This document shows, in pieces, positions 55,641 through 64,000 of a DNA stretch of 64,000 nucleotides. The stretch covers positions 82,704 through 146,703 of the forward strand of contig NZ_JAMXWN010000009.1 of NCBI RefSeq assembly GCF_024125425.1. Direction: 5' to 3'. The translations under genes were made by a program, and so were the position numbers. The notes under the pieces are model-generated. The model ran no database searches and was not told the DNA's origin. It was given only the letters and a program-made list of their open reading frames with translations. Numbering within the stretch: position 1 is the stretch's first letter; the number at the start of each line of letters is the position of its first letter. Source of the stretch: Sporolactobacillus kofuensis (GTDB lineage: Bacteria; Bacillota; Bacilli; Bacillales; Sporolactobacillaceae).

Positions 55641-57848
55641 TTAGGGGATGTCTGTCTGAAGTGATAACCGGTCAAGTTCTTCTTTTCTAAATGCTACATC
55701 AAACACAATGAGCATCGTAAAAGCTGAAGAAAAGAGAAAAATAAACACAGGCATACTTAGATAGCCACGAGTTTCTTTCATAAAAACACGAAACTGAAGA
55801 TCTTTTCCGATTAGTTCCTGTTTATTCTGATAAAGTGCACCACCAACATATAAATCTCTTTGTTCAAATAATCCTTTTCCATGAATCGCCAAAAATAGCC
55901 GAGCATTTTTGTTCCGATATATTTGAGAGATCTCAAGATAATAGTTCTTACCACCGGGCAATGCTTTCTGTAATTCTAGATCAGAAAGTTTGCCCAATTT
56001 TAGATCGTGCTCTGTAAATAACTTTTTTTCAACAAGCTTCTTATTGTCTAATGCATAAATTGCTGCTAAATAGTGCCCGTTTCCTTCACTTCGCACCCTT
56101 CCTAGAGAGATTTGATCAAACGAACGATCCGCATAAAAGGTTTGCCTGATTCTATGTGTCTTATCAATTCGCGCATGTATAGAACCTTTTGATTGATTTT
56201 GGTTGACCGCATAGCGATAGTGTAGATCTGGAATTTGTGTTAAAGGGATGATACGCATCGCTGCAACACTAATCAGCGTACAAAAGAGCAGATGAGCGAC
56301 AATTCTTGGCGTACCCGTATATATTACATCCTTCCCCTTTCGATTTGCCCATTTGCCAATGAGATACTTAGCCTCATTCAAACCATAACAATTTCCGATT
56401 AACATTGGAAACATAAAGAGCAATGCATAGCGAGGCTCCGCTTCCCAAACAAAGATATAAAACAAGTAATTCCCAAATAACATAATCTGTATCAGAAGGT
56501 TTAGATCCAATTTTTTTATACGGAAAAATCGGAGGGTTGACAGTAACAAGCAAAATAGGTTTACACTATGAGAAATCTGAATAACGAATACTGTCAGTTG
56601 CTTTTGACCACCAAAAAAATAATCATAGGCCAGCGTATGTTGCAATGTATTGCCTGTGTACCAGTAGTAACCTAATGAACCATCTGCATAGACGCGAAAA
56701 GCTTTAGTGAGCCATAACATGATAAGTTCACTAAAATTCCGATCTATAAGGCGTGACTTTATCTCTTGCCCTTCCACTTGTTTTTTCTGCTGTTGCGTCA
56801 TCGGCGTTAAACTTCGTCTAAAGTCCGTGAGATGATACCGTCCTTGCTCTGAAAGTCCCAACATCACCCAGTGCAAATTGGGCATCTCATACCGTGGGTT
56901 AGCCTCAAAGTGCAGATGATCTGAATAGATTTTTAATGGTACCTGTACAAGCAGAAACATTATTATCGTCAACGTGAGCAACACGAGGATTCTTTTCCAT
57001 TGAGCACGTAAAATCAGAAAGATGATGAGCGCTGGTAAAAATAGTATGAGATTCTGTCGAATCAAACAACCGATAACAAGCATCATGCAAAAGAGTATAG
57101 AATCAAAAAAACGTCGTCGCTTTTCAACACGAAGCCAAAGATAACAAAGCAGCGGTGGCATCATGATCATCAGAGTATCCGAATAAAAATACAAACTATA
57201 GAAAAATATCGGAAGGCAGGTCAGGGTCAAGATAAGAAACATGACGCTCATCTTAGGCCCAAGAAGATCGTGAACAAGCTTCCAAGAAAAATAAATGCCG
57301 ATATTAAGAAGCGTCATGCATACGACATGGTCAATAACAAATAGAAATTTAACTTCACTTGTCGGCAATAAATAATAGATCCAATAGCGTATGATCGTCA
57401 CCGGAATGTTGTTCGGGTAGACTTGAAAATATAATGTGTCTTCGAGGTTACTCTTGTGCTTTAGTAATTCAAGCGTCTTCATAAATACATGGCCACCATC
57501 GATTTCCGGAGGCTGAATGCCATGAAACAAGACTAGAATTGCGCATTCAAGAATGAGAATAGTGAACATCAATGTTCTATTCCATTTTTCGAATACATGA
57601 TCAGTTCTGAAAGATAAGAGTTTATCTATAGAAATCAAGAAGAGAAAATATACACACGAGAAAAATAACAGTAAAGCAGTGAGTTCTAGTGGCGCTGATG
57701 CTAACTTTCCATAGTAATCTCCCGCAATGAACAGCGGTCCAGTAATACTCATTAATAAAAAGAAAGTGGTAAACAAAGCAAACACGAGACAAAATGTGCC
57801 GATGATCGAACGCTTTAAAGAAATCACGCGATTCACACCCAAATACAA
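55641..57848 (-). CDS. Large polytopic membrane protein, GT-C glycosyltransferase-like
   Basis: 735 residues. About 12-13 membrane helices occupy residues 10-560, with a long loop after the third (GIQPPEIDGGHVFMKTLELL region), then an extracytoplasmic domain and a final helix near 705-722. The acidic loop after an early helix, the FYSDTLMIMMPPL segment and WEAEPRYALLFMFP fit a dolichyl-phosphate-mannose/ArnT-type (GT39-like) transferase that moves sugars to cell-wall polymers. No ribosome site was clear; the TTG at 57848 and GTG codons at 57836 or 57827 are possible starts. Stand-alone gene. Confidence 0.7.
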   Translation of the reverse strand: MYLGVNRVISLKRSIIGTFCLVFALFTTFFLLMSITGPLFIAGDYYGKLASAPLELTALLLFFSCVYFLFLISIDKLLSFRTDHVFEKWNRTLMFTILILECAILVLFHGIQPPEIDGGHVFMKTLELLKHKSNLEDTLYFQVYPNNIPVTIIRYWIYYLLPTSEVKFLFVIDHVVCMTLLNIGIYFSWKLVHDLLGPKMSVMFLILTLTCLPIFFYSLYFYSDTLMIMMPPLLCYLWLRVEKRRRFFDSILFCMMLVIGCLIRQNLILFLPALIIFLILRAQWKRILVLLTLTIIMFLLVQVPLKIYSDHLHFEANPRYEMPNLHWVMLGLSEQGRYHLTDFRRSLTPMTQQQKKQVEGQEIKSRLIDRNFSELIMLWLTKAFRVYADGSLGYYWYTGNTLQHTLAYDYFFGGQKQLTVFVIQISHSVNLFCLLLSTLRFFRIKKLDLNLLIQIMLFGNYLFYIFVWEAEPRYALLFMFPMLIGNCYGLNEAKYLIGKWANRKGKDVIYTGTPRIVAHLLFCTLISVAAMRIIPLTQIPDLHYRYAVNQNQSKGSIHARIDKTHRIRQTFYADRSFDQISLGRVRSEGNGHYLAAIYALDNKKLVEKKLFTEHDLKLGKLSDLELQKALPGGKNYYLEISQIYRNKNARLFLAIHGKGLFEQRDLYVGGALYQNKQELIGKDLQFRVFMKETRGYLSMPVFIFLFSSAFTMLIVFDVAFRKEELDRLSLQTDIP

Positions 57849-57904
57849 GATAATTGCGGCAATCTCATATAGTATTTGTCATCTTGTAAATAATTATGTT
57901 AATG

Positions 57905-57947
57905 TACATAAAAAAGTGTGTCTGATAACATTCAGACACACTTCTTT
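57905..57947 (-). terminator. Terminator of fruA
   Basis: AAGTGTGTCTGA pairs with TCAGACACACTT around TAACAT; the reverse strand has TTTTTT after the stem. Confidence 0.93.
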
Positions 57948-57978
57948 TATCTACTGTGGAATAAGATCCGTGATTTAA

Positions 57979-59883
57979 TTACTTTTCAGTGACTGCTTTC
58001 TTCCAAAAGCCAAGAATTAATCCGGATATTACGGTTCCAATGACAATTGAAAGCAAGAAGAGAATAGGTTGGTTACCCAGCAGGACAACGAAAATTCCAC
58101 CATGCGGAGCCGGGATATTAATATGCCATAGCTGAGTCAAACCACCTGCGATTGCTGCACCAACGATACTTGAACCAATAACGCGTAGTGGATCGGATGC
58201 TGCAAAAGGAATCGCACCTTCAGTGATGAAAGACAATCCAAGAACATAGTTGGTAATCCCTGCTTTACGTTCATCTTCCGTGAATTTATTCTTAAACAAT
58301 GATGTTGCAAGTGCAATGGCCAGTGGAGGTACCATACCTCCGGCCATTACAGCAGCCATCATCAAACCGTTCGTGTTACCACTACTTGTAAATACACCAA
58401 TAGCGAACGTATAAGCAGCTTTATTTACTGGACCGCCCATATCGACAGCCATCATTCCGCCAAGCACAATACCAAGAATAACTGCATTTCCTGTACCAAG
58501 GTGATTCAGCGCACCAATTAAACCTGTATTAATTGACTTAAAGATTGGATCCAGAATGTAATACATCAAACCGCCAGTAATCAAAAGACCAAACACCGGA
58601 TAAAGCAGAATTGGTTTCAAGCCATCCAAAGTTCGAGGCAATCCTTTGAAAACATTCTTTAATAAGATAATCACCCATCCTGCAAGGAAACCTGCCGCTA
58701 AACCGCCAAGAAAACCAGCACTAGAAGATGCAGCAAGGAATCCACCAACCATACCAGGCATTAACGCTGGTCGATCACCGATACTCATCGCAATGAATCC
58801 GGCAAGAACAGCTATTAGAAAGTGAAATGCACCCGTGTCTCCTCCGGCAATTGCACTTAACATTTGGAAAATGGTGTTGTCTTTTCCAAGTCGTTCAAAT
58901 AAGAATGATATTGCAAGAAGAATACCGCCACCAACAACGAAAGGAAGCATGTGCGAGATACCGTTCATAAGGTCTTTATAAATTTTTCCCCAAACAGATG
59001 TCTTTGCGCCTTTGCTTTCCTCTTCTATAGCGCCACCTTCAGCGTGATAAATCGGAGCTTGTCCATTTAATGCCTTATTAATTAATTCTTCAGGCTTGCG
59101 AATCCCATCGCTTACAGGCGTTTGAAGCACTTTCTTTCCATCAAAGCGCGCCATTTCTACCTTTTTGTCAGCAGCCACGATGACGCCGACTGCTCGAGAA
59201 ATTTCATCTTTTGTAAGTACATGCTTTGCGCCTTCAGAACCATTTGTTTCAACACGGATCGTGACGCCCATTTCTTTCGCTTTCTTTTTCAGTGCATCTT
59301 CAGCCATATACGTATGTGCAATACCTGTAGGGCATGCGGTAACTGCAATGACAAGTTTATCATCAGCAGATTGGGCAGGCGCCTCCGATGCGCTCTTTGC
59401 TTCATCTTTTGCTTCTTCAGCTTCATGTTCTGCTTGCTTGTCATCAAAAAGTTTTGCGACTTCAGCTGCTGTTTCTGCATTCTTTACTTGTTCAACAAAA
59501 TCATGATCAATGAGCAAACGCGACAAGGCAGCAAGGGTCTGAAGGTGCACATCTGCGGCACCTTCTGGGGCAGCAATCATAAAGAATAAGTAGGATGGTT
59601 GACCATCCAATGCTTGGTAATCAATACCCTTTTTGCTACGTCCAAACACAACCGTTGCTTCATTAACTGCCTTGGTTTTCGCATGAGGCATCGCAATACC
59701 TTCACCAATACCCGTACTCGATTGTCCCTCACGTTTTAAAATCATTTCTTTAAATAATTTAGGATCATTAATTCTCCCGTTACTTTCAAGGCTAGCAATT
59801 AATTCATCAATTGCACCTTCTTTGGTAGTCGCGTGCATGTCCAAAACCATCGCGCGCTCAATCATTAAATCTGTAATTTTCAT
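57979..59883 (-). CDS. fruA: Fructose-specific PTS transporter IIABC
   Basis: 634 residues from ATG 59883 (AAAGGAG 10 nt upstream). IIA domain at residues 1-150 with the phospho-histidine H67 in GIAMPHAKT. A charged linker rich in A, E and K. IIB at about 175-275 with C184 in VTACPTGIAHTYMAE. IIC from about 310, with MLPFVVGGGILLAIS and GGPVNKAAYTFAIG. It imports fructose as fructose-1-phosphate. fruR is 158 bp upstream, but fruK is not between them. Confidence 0.95.
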   Translation of the reverse strand: MKITDLMIERAMVLDMHATTKEGAIDELIASLESNGRINDPKLFKEMILKREGQSSTGIGEGIAMPHAKTKAVNEATVVFGRSKKGIDYQALDGQPSYLFFMIAAPEGAADVHLQTLAALSRLLIDHDFVEQVKNAETAAEVAKLFDDKQAEHEAEEAKDEAKSASEAPAQSADDKLVIAVTACPTGIAHTYMAEDALKKKAKEMGVTIRVETNGSEGAKHVLTKDEISRAVGVIVAADKKVEMARFDGKKVLQTPVSDGIRKPEELINKALNGQAPIYHAEGGAIEEESKGAKTSVWGKIYKDLMNGISHMLPFVVGGGILLAISFLFERLGKDNTIFQMLSAIAGGDTGAFHFLIAVLAGFIAMSIGDRPALMPGMVGGFLAASSSAGFLGGLAAGFLAGWVIILLKNVFKGLPRTLDGLKPILLYPVFGLLITGGLMYYILDPIFKSINTGLIGALNHLGTGNAVILGIVLGGMMAVDMGGPVNKAAYTFAIGVFTSSGNTNGLMMAAVMAGGMVPPLAIALATSLFKNKFTEDERKAGITNYVLGLSFITEGAIPFAASDPLRVIGSSIVGAAIAGGLTQLWHINIPAPHGGIFVVLLGNQPILFLLSIVIGTVISGLILGFWKKAVTEK

Positions 59884-60041
59884 TGGTGCTACACTCCTTT
59901 TCTGTAATCCACTTTCAACAGAACAATAAATTTGTGTTGGTTTTAATAAAATAAAAGGAAAAGATTTCAATTTTAATTGCTTTCATCACCGCAAATTTTA
60001 CCAACATCCGATGCACACGGCGGACAAGTCAATAAAAAGAG

Positions 60042-60812
60042 TTATACCATTGGATTCAAAGGATGATCTGCAATATAGACGTTTGCTTTATCTGTAATTA
60101 AGGATTGGCATCTTTCGGGTAATTCATCCGTAATAATTGTTGCCTCACCTAGATCAAACATTTTGCAAAATGAAATTTCTGCAAACTTACTGCTATCAGC
60201 TAACACATATGTGGTTGAAGCAAGTTCATGTGCGCGTCGTTTCAATGCAGCCTCTTCTGGATCCGGCGTTGTATACCCCATTAAGGCATCAATACCATTC
60301 GCGCCAATGAATGCAGTATCAAATCGAAATAGATTAATATTCTGTAACGCTATGTTCCCTACAATAGCTTTTGTCGTACCTTTCATCAAGCCACCAAGCA
60401 TGTAACACAAAATTCCATTCCTTACAAGATGTTCTGCATGGGAAGGTCCATTGGTGACAACGGTTACACTTTTTGCCTTAATAAAAGGAATCATTTCTAG
60501 AGTAGTGGTTCCTGCGTCCAGATAAATACAATCATTATCTTTCACTTTCTCAGAAGCAAATCTTGCAACCAATTTCTTTTGCTGAACATGTCTTAAAGTC
60601 TTTGATTCCATGTCTGGTTCCTCATTTAATTTCTTTAACAATGAGGCACCGCCGTGAATACGTCGAAGAAGATGGCGACCTTCAAGCTCTTGCAAATCTC
60701 GACGAACTGTTGATTCAGAAGCAGATAACATTTGAACCAGTTCCTGCAACTTTACAACACGTGTATCGGATAAGATTTTCAGGATCATTTGCTGTCGTTC
60801 TTCAGCCAACAT
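60042..60812 (-). CDS. fruR: DeoR-family repressor, FruR-like
   Basis: 256 residues from ATG 60812 with GGAGG 7 nt upstream. N-terminal helix-turn-helix (LQELVQMLSASESTVRRDLQ, then RIHGGA), C-terminal sugar-phosphate sensor with YLDAGTTTLEMIPF and FIGANGIDALMGYTTPDPEE, which match fructose-operon regulators. It sits directly upstream of fruA. Fructose-1-phosphate is the expected inducer. Confidence 0.9.
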   Translation of the reverse strand: MLAEERQQMILKILSDTRVVKLQELVQMLSASESTVRRDLQELEGRHLLRRIHGGASLLKKLNEEPDMESKTLRHVQQKKLVARFASEKVKDNDCIYLDAGTTTLEMIPFIKAKSVTVVTNGPSHAEHLVRNGILCYMLGGLMKGTTKAIVGNIALQNINLFRFDTAFIGANGIDALMGYTTPDPEEAALKRRAHELASTTYVLADSSKFAEISFCKMFDLGEATIITDELPERCQSLITDKANVYIADHPLNPMV

Positions 60813-60903
60813 AATCATTCCTCCACTCCATCATTGTAACACCATTTCATTCAAAATCAATCATAAGTACTCAAATCTGATCAAATTCTTCAATTTTAGA
60901 TCA

Positions 60904-61815
60904 TTAGTTTATGAGCAATTTTGACGAATCATGTCCGTTCATTTCTCCAATCAGAATTTCAAAATCAGCAGTTATTTTTGCTGAGGATTTTTCTAACCAT
61001 TGCTCACACTGATCCCGAGTTGCCGTCCAGGCAAGTGGAGTCATTTGTAAAATTTCGTTTACTCCCTCTTGATTTAATTTAATGTCATAAGTAATCCTTT
61101 TTGAACGTGTTTTTGGATAATGCTTCATAAACAGAGCCTTAATATCAGTATTTGAGTAGACATTTTTCTCTTCTCCATAGAAAAACGAGCGTAGTTCCTG
61201 TAAATAATGACTACCTGGAATAACCTTAATAATATGTCCGCCTGGCTTTAGGAGTTGATTAACCACTTGATAATTTGACGGTGAAAGGATATTCAAAATA
61301 AAATCAAATTGATGATTTTCAAATACTGGTTGAGCAAGATCACCGACAAACCACATTTGATCCGGATAATGTTTGGAGGCAAGTTGTATTCCCTCTTTGG
61401 CAAGGTCTATTCCACAACCTACAACACTTAACGAATCATTCTTATATAAGTTGTTGCAGATCGCAGCAAGCAACGAACCTTCTCCGCATCCAAGATCCAA
61501 GAGTGATCTGTGATGATCTGAAGGCTCAGAAAGTGTGCCTATACTTGTTGTTAGATGGTGTACTAAAGGATCAAAAAATTTGTGAGTAACAATAATCTTT
61601 TGTCGCGCTTCAAATAATGATTTTCCATAATGTGTATGTATTGGACGTGTGGCGAAATTTACGTATCCCTGTTTTGCTAGATCAAACGTGTGTCCTTGCT
61701 TACAGATCAAACTTTTCATCTCAACGACTTGAAATGATTCTGCACAAATCGGACATTTCAATAGATCGATATTTCGATTAAGTAGTTGAGCACTTTTCAT
61801 TTTTCTATTCATCAT
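60904..61815 (-). CDS. rlmA: 23S rRNA (guanine-N1)-methyltransferase RlmA
   Basis: 303 residues from ATG 61815 (GAGG about 10 nt upstream). N-terminal zinc ribbon (LKCPICAESF and LICKQGHTFDLAKQGYVNF), then a SAM-binding Rossmann fold with SLLDLGCGEGSLLAA and GIDLAKEGI. The family methylates G745 or G748 of 23S rRNA; the latter form (TlrB) can give macrolide tolerance. Which site is used cannot be told here. Confidence 0.9.
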   Translation of the reverse strand: MMNRKMKSAQLLNRNIDLLKCPICAESFQVVEMKSLICKQGHTFDLAKQGYVNFATRPIHTHYGKSLFEARQKIIVTHKFFDPLVHHLTTSIGTLSEPSDHHRSLLDLGCGEGSLLAAICNNLYKNDSLSVVGCGIDLAKEGIQLASKHYPDQMWFVGDLAQPVFENHQFDFILNILSPSNYQVVNQLLKPGGHIIKVIPGSHYLQELRSFFYGEEKNVYSNTDIKALFMKHYPKTRSKRITYDIKLNQEGVNEILQMTPLAWTATRDQCEQWLEKSSAKITADFEILIGEMNGHDSSKLLIN

Positions 61816-61914
61816 GCATCGCCATCCTCGACAATTACTTCTGTACGTCATAACCCAACAAATTCAGATCTTTAATTATACCACATTGCGTGACATGCAA
61901 TATTCTTAATCGCC

Positions 61915-62100
61915 TTTTAGCTTTTGTCAAGCTTTGCTCGGAATGAGGCTTTCGGTGTGCGCTTACCACGGGCAATCCGTGATCTTCCTCATCCTTGCGT
62001 AGGATCTGCAGTGTCACCTGGCTCGTTAGTCACACAAAGGTTTCGCACCACCCTGCCTAACCCCTTCCCTTTGAGAAAAAGTTTACACATACCACTATTT
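61915..62100. repeat. Dispersed intergenic repeat, copy D
   Basis: Lies in the 357-bp gap between rlmA and the divergent Sm-like gene. Bases 61969-62025 match copy C at 44561-44618 (CGGGC-ATCCGTGA, TCCTCA, GTGTCACCTGGCTCG). The outer edges are decayed. Confidence 0.55.
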
Positions 62101-62172
62101 TTGACTTTTATTCAGCTCTTGTCACGTGTTTAATCTGGGTGAATACACTATGTGAGAAAAGGAGCGATGCAA

Positions 62173-62523
62173 ATGGATAATTATGCTGATTTATACATGC
62201 AGCAACCTTTTGTTCCACATGAGATGGAAGAAAGGAATACAGGTAACCCAAACAATCAAGAGTCAATCCAAAGCCTTTGTCGAAAATATATGAATTATCA
62301 TGTAGTCGCACAAATGGCTGATGGATCACAAATGGAAGGGATTATTGAAGACGTTAATGATCAAGGAGTTGTCATGATGATTCCTGAGGACGTCACTGAA
62401 GATGAACGATTTATTGCAGCACCTGGACGACCGCGTCGTCGATTCAGACGGTTTAACAGATTTTTCTTTCCCTTTTTCTTATTTATTCCACCGTTTATTT
62501 TTCCGTTTCCTCATCATTATTAA
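62173..62523 (+). CDS. Sm-like small protein, paralogue 3, with basic-hydrophobic tail
   Basis: 116 residues from ATG 62173, 8 nt after AAGGAG. The core near residues 39-70 (MNYHVVAQMADGSQMEGIIE, then GVVMMIPED) follows the same pattern as the genes at 14155 and 17031 (hydrophobic-V-x-x-x-DGS-x3-G-I) but is more diverged. The tail is unusual: RPRRRFRRFNRFFFPFFLFI then PPFIFPFPHHY, an arginine block followed by an F/P/I stretch. Membrane or protein-surface association is likely. Function unknown. Confidence 0.75.
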   Translation: MDNYADLYMQQPFVPHEMEERNTGNPNNQESIQSLCRKYMNYHVVAQMADGSQMEGIIEDVNDQGVVMMIPEDVTEDERFIAAPGRPRRRFRRFNRFFFPFFLFIPPFIFPFPHHY

Positions 62524-62534
62524 GAATCAAGAAG

Positions 62535-62582
62535 GGCACCTCCTCCGAAAAGCTGTACTTGGTGAGGTGCCTTCCCTTTTTT
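62535..62582 (+). terminator. Terminator of Sm-like gene 3
   Basis: GGGCACCTC pairs with GAGGTGCC(T) across a long loop, then CCCTTTTTT. Confidence 0.8.
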
Positions 62583-62586
62583 CTCA

Positions 62587-63135
62587 TTAGTCGACCGTTT
62601 CTACAAGCCTACCGAGCATAAAAACAGCTGCTCCTCCAGCTTCTACCCATGTTCCGGCAGTTACAATCGGATCAAAAGACGTTAAATCTTCAGCTGAATC
62701 TAATAATCGCTTTTTTCCTTGTGCTTGAAGAAAATTACCTAAACAAAGCAATAAAGTTGCGACAAGTGCGTAATTCTTCTTCGACAGTTCTTTATCCGTT
62801 AATATCAGCAAATTCCCCAATACTTCCTTTAGATTTGAAGACATCCCTTGAGCAAGTAACCTTCGTTGATCATCTTCATTTCGAATAAACTGGATAACAA
62901 ATGACCCATAGCCAATCACGTTTAATGCAATCCCGAATTGAGTAGTTGGATTATCAGAAACAAATTCAGCAATTAACGTTCCTGCAGCCACTTGGATGAG
63001 ACTCCCGAGAAAAACAAGCTGATCTTGCGTCTCTCGATCTAATTGACGTATCGGTGTCTGTCCGGCAGCAGCCATTACTTTCCCGACCGTAATGGATAAG
63101 AGGGCGAAATTTTCTGCAACTTCTTCTCGGTTCAT
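62587..63135 (-). CDS. Repetitive hydrophobic protein of unknown function
   Basis: 182 residues from ATG 63135. Internal repeats of about 45 residues can be traced by LGSLIQVAAGTLIAE, LNVIGYGSFVIQ, LCLGNFLQAQGKK and TWVEAGGAAVFMLGRLVE: glycine, Q/E and small residues on one helix face. It may be a helical, partly membrane-associated protein. This resembles a repetitive DUF family of Bacillales, but I cannot name it with certainty. Confidence 0.7.
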   Translation of the reverse strand: MNREEVAENFALLSITVGKVMAAAGQTPIRQLDRETQDQLVFLGSLIQVAAGTLIAEFVSDNPTTQFGIALNVIGYGSFVIQFIRNEDDQRRLLAQGMSSNLKEVLGNLLILTDKELSKKNYALVATLLLCLGNFLQAQGKKRLLDSAEDLTSFDPIVTAGTWVEAGGAAVFMLGRLVETVD

Positions 63136-63232
63136 CGTCACCCCACCCGTCTTCTGATGCTCAATAGTACATCTTATTCACAGTGTGACCAGGGGGCAAA
63201 TATTATTTCTTCATACATCTTATTCATTAACA

Positions 63233-63835
63233 TTATTGATCCATTTTCTTTTTTATTTTGAGCAAAGGTGTTGCAATGAATAGGGTAACAAAACATGCAG
63301 AAGCCGCTTCAGCTAATCCATTAGTTAATACAACGGTTAACAATGCAGGGAGCAGTTTGCTCACGTCAATTTGCAAGAAATTAGCATACGGTGTTCTATA
63401 GAATAAAAAGATTAATCCCAAGACAAGAATGGTATTCGTTAATGATCCGAAAAGTGCGGCAATGGACATACTTGCCGTTCTCGATATTTTCGTTTTATTC
63501 AAAGCTAGGTAGAGAGAACCGGCAACAATACCAACAAGAACACGTGGTAATACCGATATCAAAGGATTGGTAAATACTATAGGCGCAATTGGGCTGCTTG
63601 GAAAAGTGAATGCACGAATGAACGTCGTCATTCCCCAAACACCACCAATAATTGCACCTTCCACCGGACCGAGAACAAGCGCAACAATAATGACCGTAAT
63701 ATGGATAATTGTGAGACTAAATGCACCCATTGGAATATAGCCTAGAAAGGGCAAGATATTTTGTAAGAGAATAATCGCTGAAAAAATTGCGATGATGACT
63801 AATCGAAATGTTTGATTTGAACTTCTTTTCTCCAT
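63233..63835 (-). CDS. ECF transporter S-component, probably pantothenate type
   Basis: 200 residues with six helices. MGAFSLTIIHITVIIVALVL, GPVEGAIIGGVWGMTTFIRA and NPLISVLPRVLVGIVAG are the pattern of substrate-binding S-components of energy-coupling-factor vitamin transporters; PanT is the best match I know, other vitamins not excluded. It would share an EcfAAT module encoded elsewhere. AAAGGAG is 6 nt before ATG 63835. Confidence 0.82.
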   Translation of the reverse strand: MEKRSSNQTFRLVIIAIFSAIILLQNILPFLGYIPMGAFSLTIIHITVIIVALVLGPVEGAIIGGVWGMTTFIRAFTFPSSPIAPIVFTNPLISVLPRVLVGIVAGSLYLALNKTKISRTASMSIAALFGSLTNTILVLGLIFLFYRTPYANFLQIDVSKLLPALLTVVLTNGLAEAASACFVTLFIATPLLKIKKKMDQ

Positions 63836-63929
63836 AATGAACTCCTTTTATCATCGAATTCCGAATTTAGATACAATGCACCAGTAGAACATTCGTTTTT
63901 TGCTGAATTAATACATAATCCTAATTTGA

Positions 63930-63957
63930 ATTATAAAGGCTTTTATCGGCTGCGCAA
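63930..63957 (-). promoter_or_regulatory. Promoter of the ECF S-component gene
   Basis: TTGCGC (63957-63952), a 16-bp spacer, then TATAAT (63935-63930). Upstream, the window ends in a T-run after AGGTGGGGATC on the reverse strand, probably the terminator arm of the next gene. Confidence 0.7.
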
Positions 63958-64000
63958 GTTTTAGTTCACTTGATTAAGTGTAAAAAAAAGATCCCCACCT

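Noticed and set aside
59122..59589. Long plus-strand frames opposite fruA (up to 155 codons)
   Set aside because: They lie wholly antisense to the well-supported fruA IIA/IIB region, have no ribosome site and are rich in C, F and S as expected from a complementary frame.
1..64000. Search for tRNA, rRNA, CRISPR arrays, T-box and common riboswitch cores
   Set aside because: No cloverleaf, repeat-spacer pattern, T-box sequence or recognisable riboswitch core was seen by eye; covariance searches would be needed to exclude weak ones.

Overview
The window is about 64 kb of low-GC chromosomal DNA with strong AGGAGG-type ribosome binding sites, many rho-independent terminators and a Bacillus-type gene set (ald, zur, thyA-dfrA, trhO, lexA with divergent yneA, yneF, nagAB-nagR, acnA, cshA, zwf, fruA). 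A spore-coat transglutaminase (tgl) indicates an endospore former. Pyruvate oxidase, GapN, formate-THF ligase and glutamine-dependent NAD synthetase fit a facultative or aerotolerant fermentative member of the Bacillales. Sporolactobacillaceae is my best guess, but it rests on gene content only. No rRNA, tRNA, phage, CRISPR array or complete insertion sequence was seen.

Layout. 1-1.9 kb: a PucR/AdeR-like regulator cut by the window edge, divergent from ald. 2.2-8.8 kb: a tightly packed leftward operon with nadE, a half-size ABC exporter, a small membrane protein, a GNAT acetyltransferase, an AadA-like nucleotidyltransferase, an MccF-like S66 peptidase and an ASCH protein. 9-12 kb: ykfABC murein-peptide recycling genes. 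12.3-17.4 kb: two unknown membrane proteins, zur, a CzrA-like regulator, an ABC-F ATPase with an attenuator-like leader, and two Sm-like small proteins. 17.6-24.5 kb: gapN, dfrA-thyA, tgl with an unrecognised partner, and a DHA2 exporter. 24.7-36.7 kb: an orphan HicB-like protein, trhO, a flavoprotein, fhs, an RNase H-like protein, EamA, IDEAL, cshA, zwf, a GDSL esterase and GrpB. 36.8-45.8 kb: a tiny fbpB-like gene missed by ordinary ORF cut-offs, an M20 dipeptidase, acnA, nagA-nagB-nagR, and a HxlR/PfpI divergent pair. 45.9-50.5 kb: a broken gene, PspC, yneF, yneA/lexA with SOS boxes, and an ABC1/UbiB kinase. 50.5-64 kb: an unknown protein, pyruvate oxidase, NAD-type 6-phosphogluconate dehydrogenase, an MFS exporter, a large GT-C-like membrane protein, fruR-fruA without fruK, rlmA, a third Sm-like protein, a repetitive hydrophobic protein and an ECF S-component.

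Themes. Central metabolism is split between NADPH-producing routes (zwf, gapN) and acetyl-phosphate production (pox). Metal and redox control is represented by zur, a CzrA-type sensor and a HxlR regulator with a conserved N-terminal cysteine. The most interesting unexplained items are: (i) a three-member family of Sm-like small proteins with divergent tails; (ii) the leader peptide, hairpins and terminator upstream of the ABC-F gene; (iii) a degenerate dispersed intergenic repeat with MITE-like ends, often next to terminators; (iv) the seven-gene nadE-to-ASCH operon; and (v) a membrane protein built from two tandem copies of one module. Initiation at non-ATG codons is common (TTG, GTG and one possible ATT).
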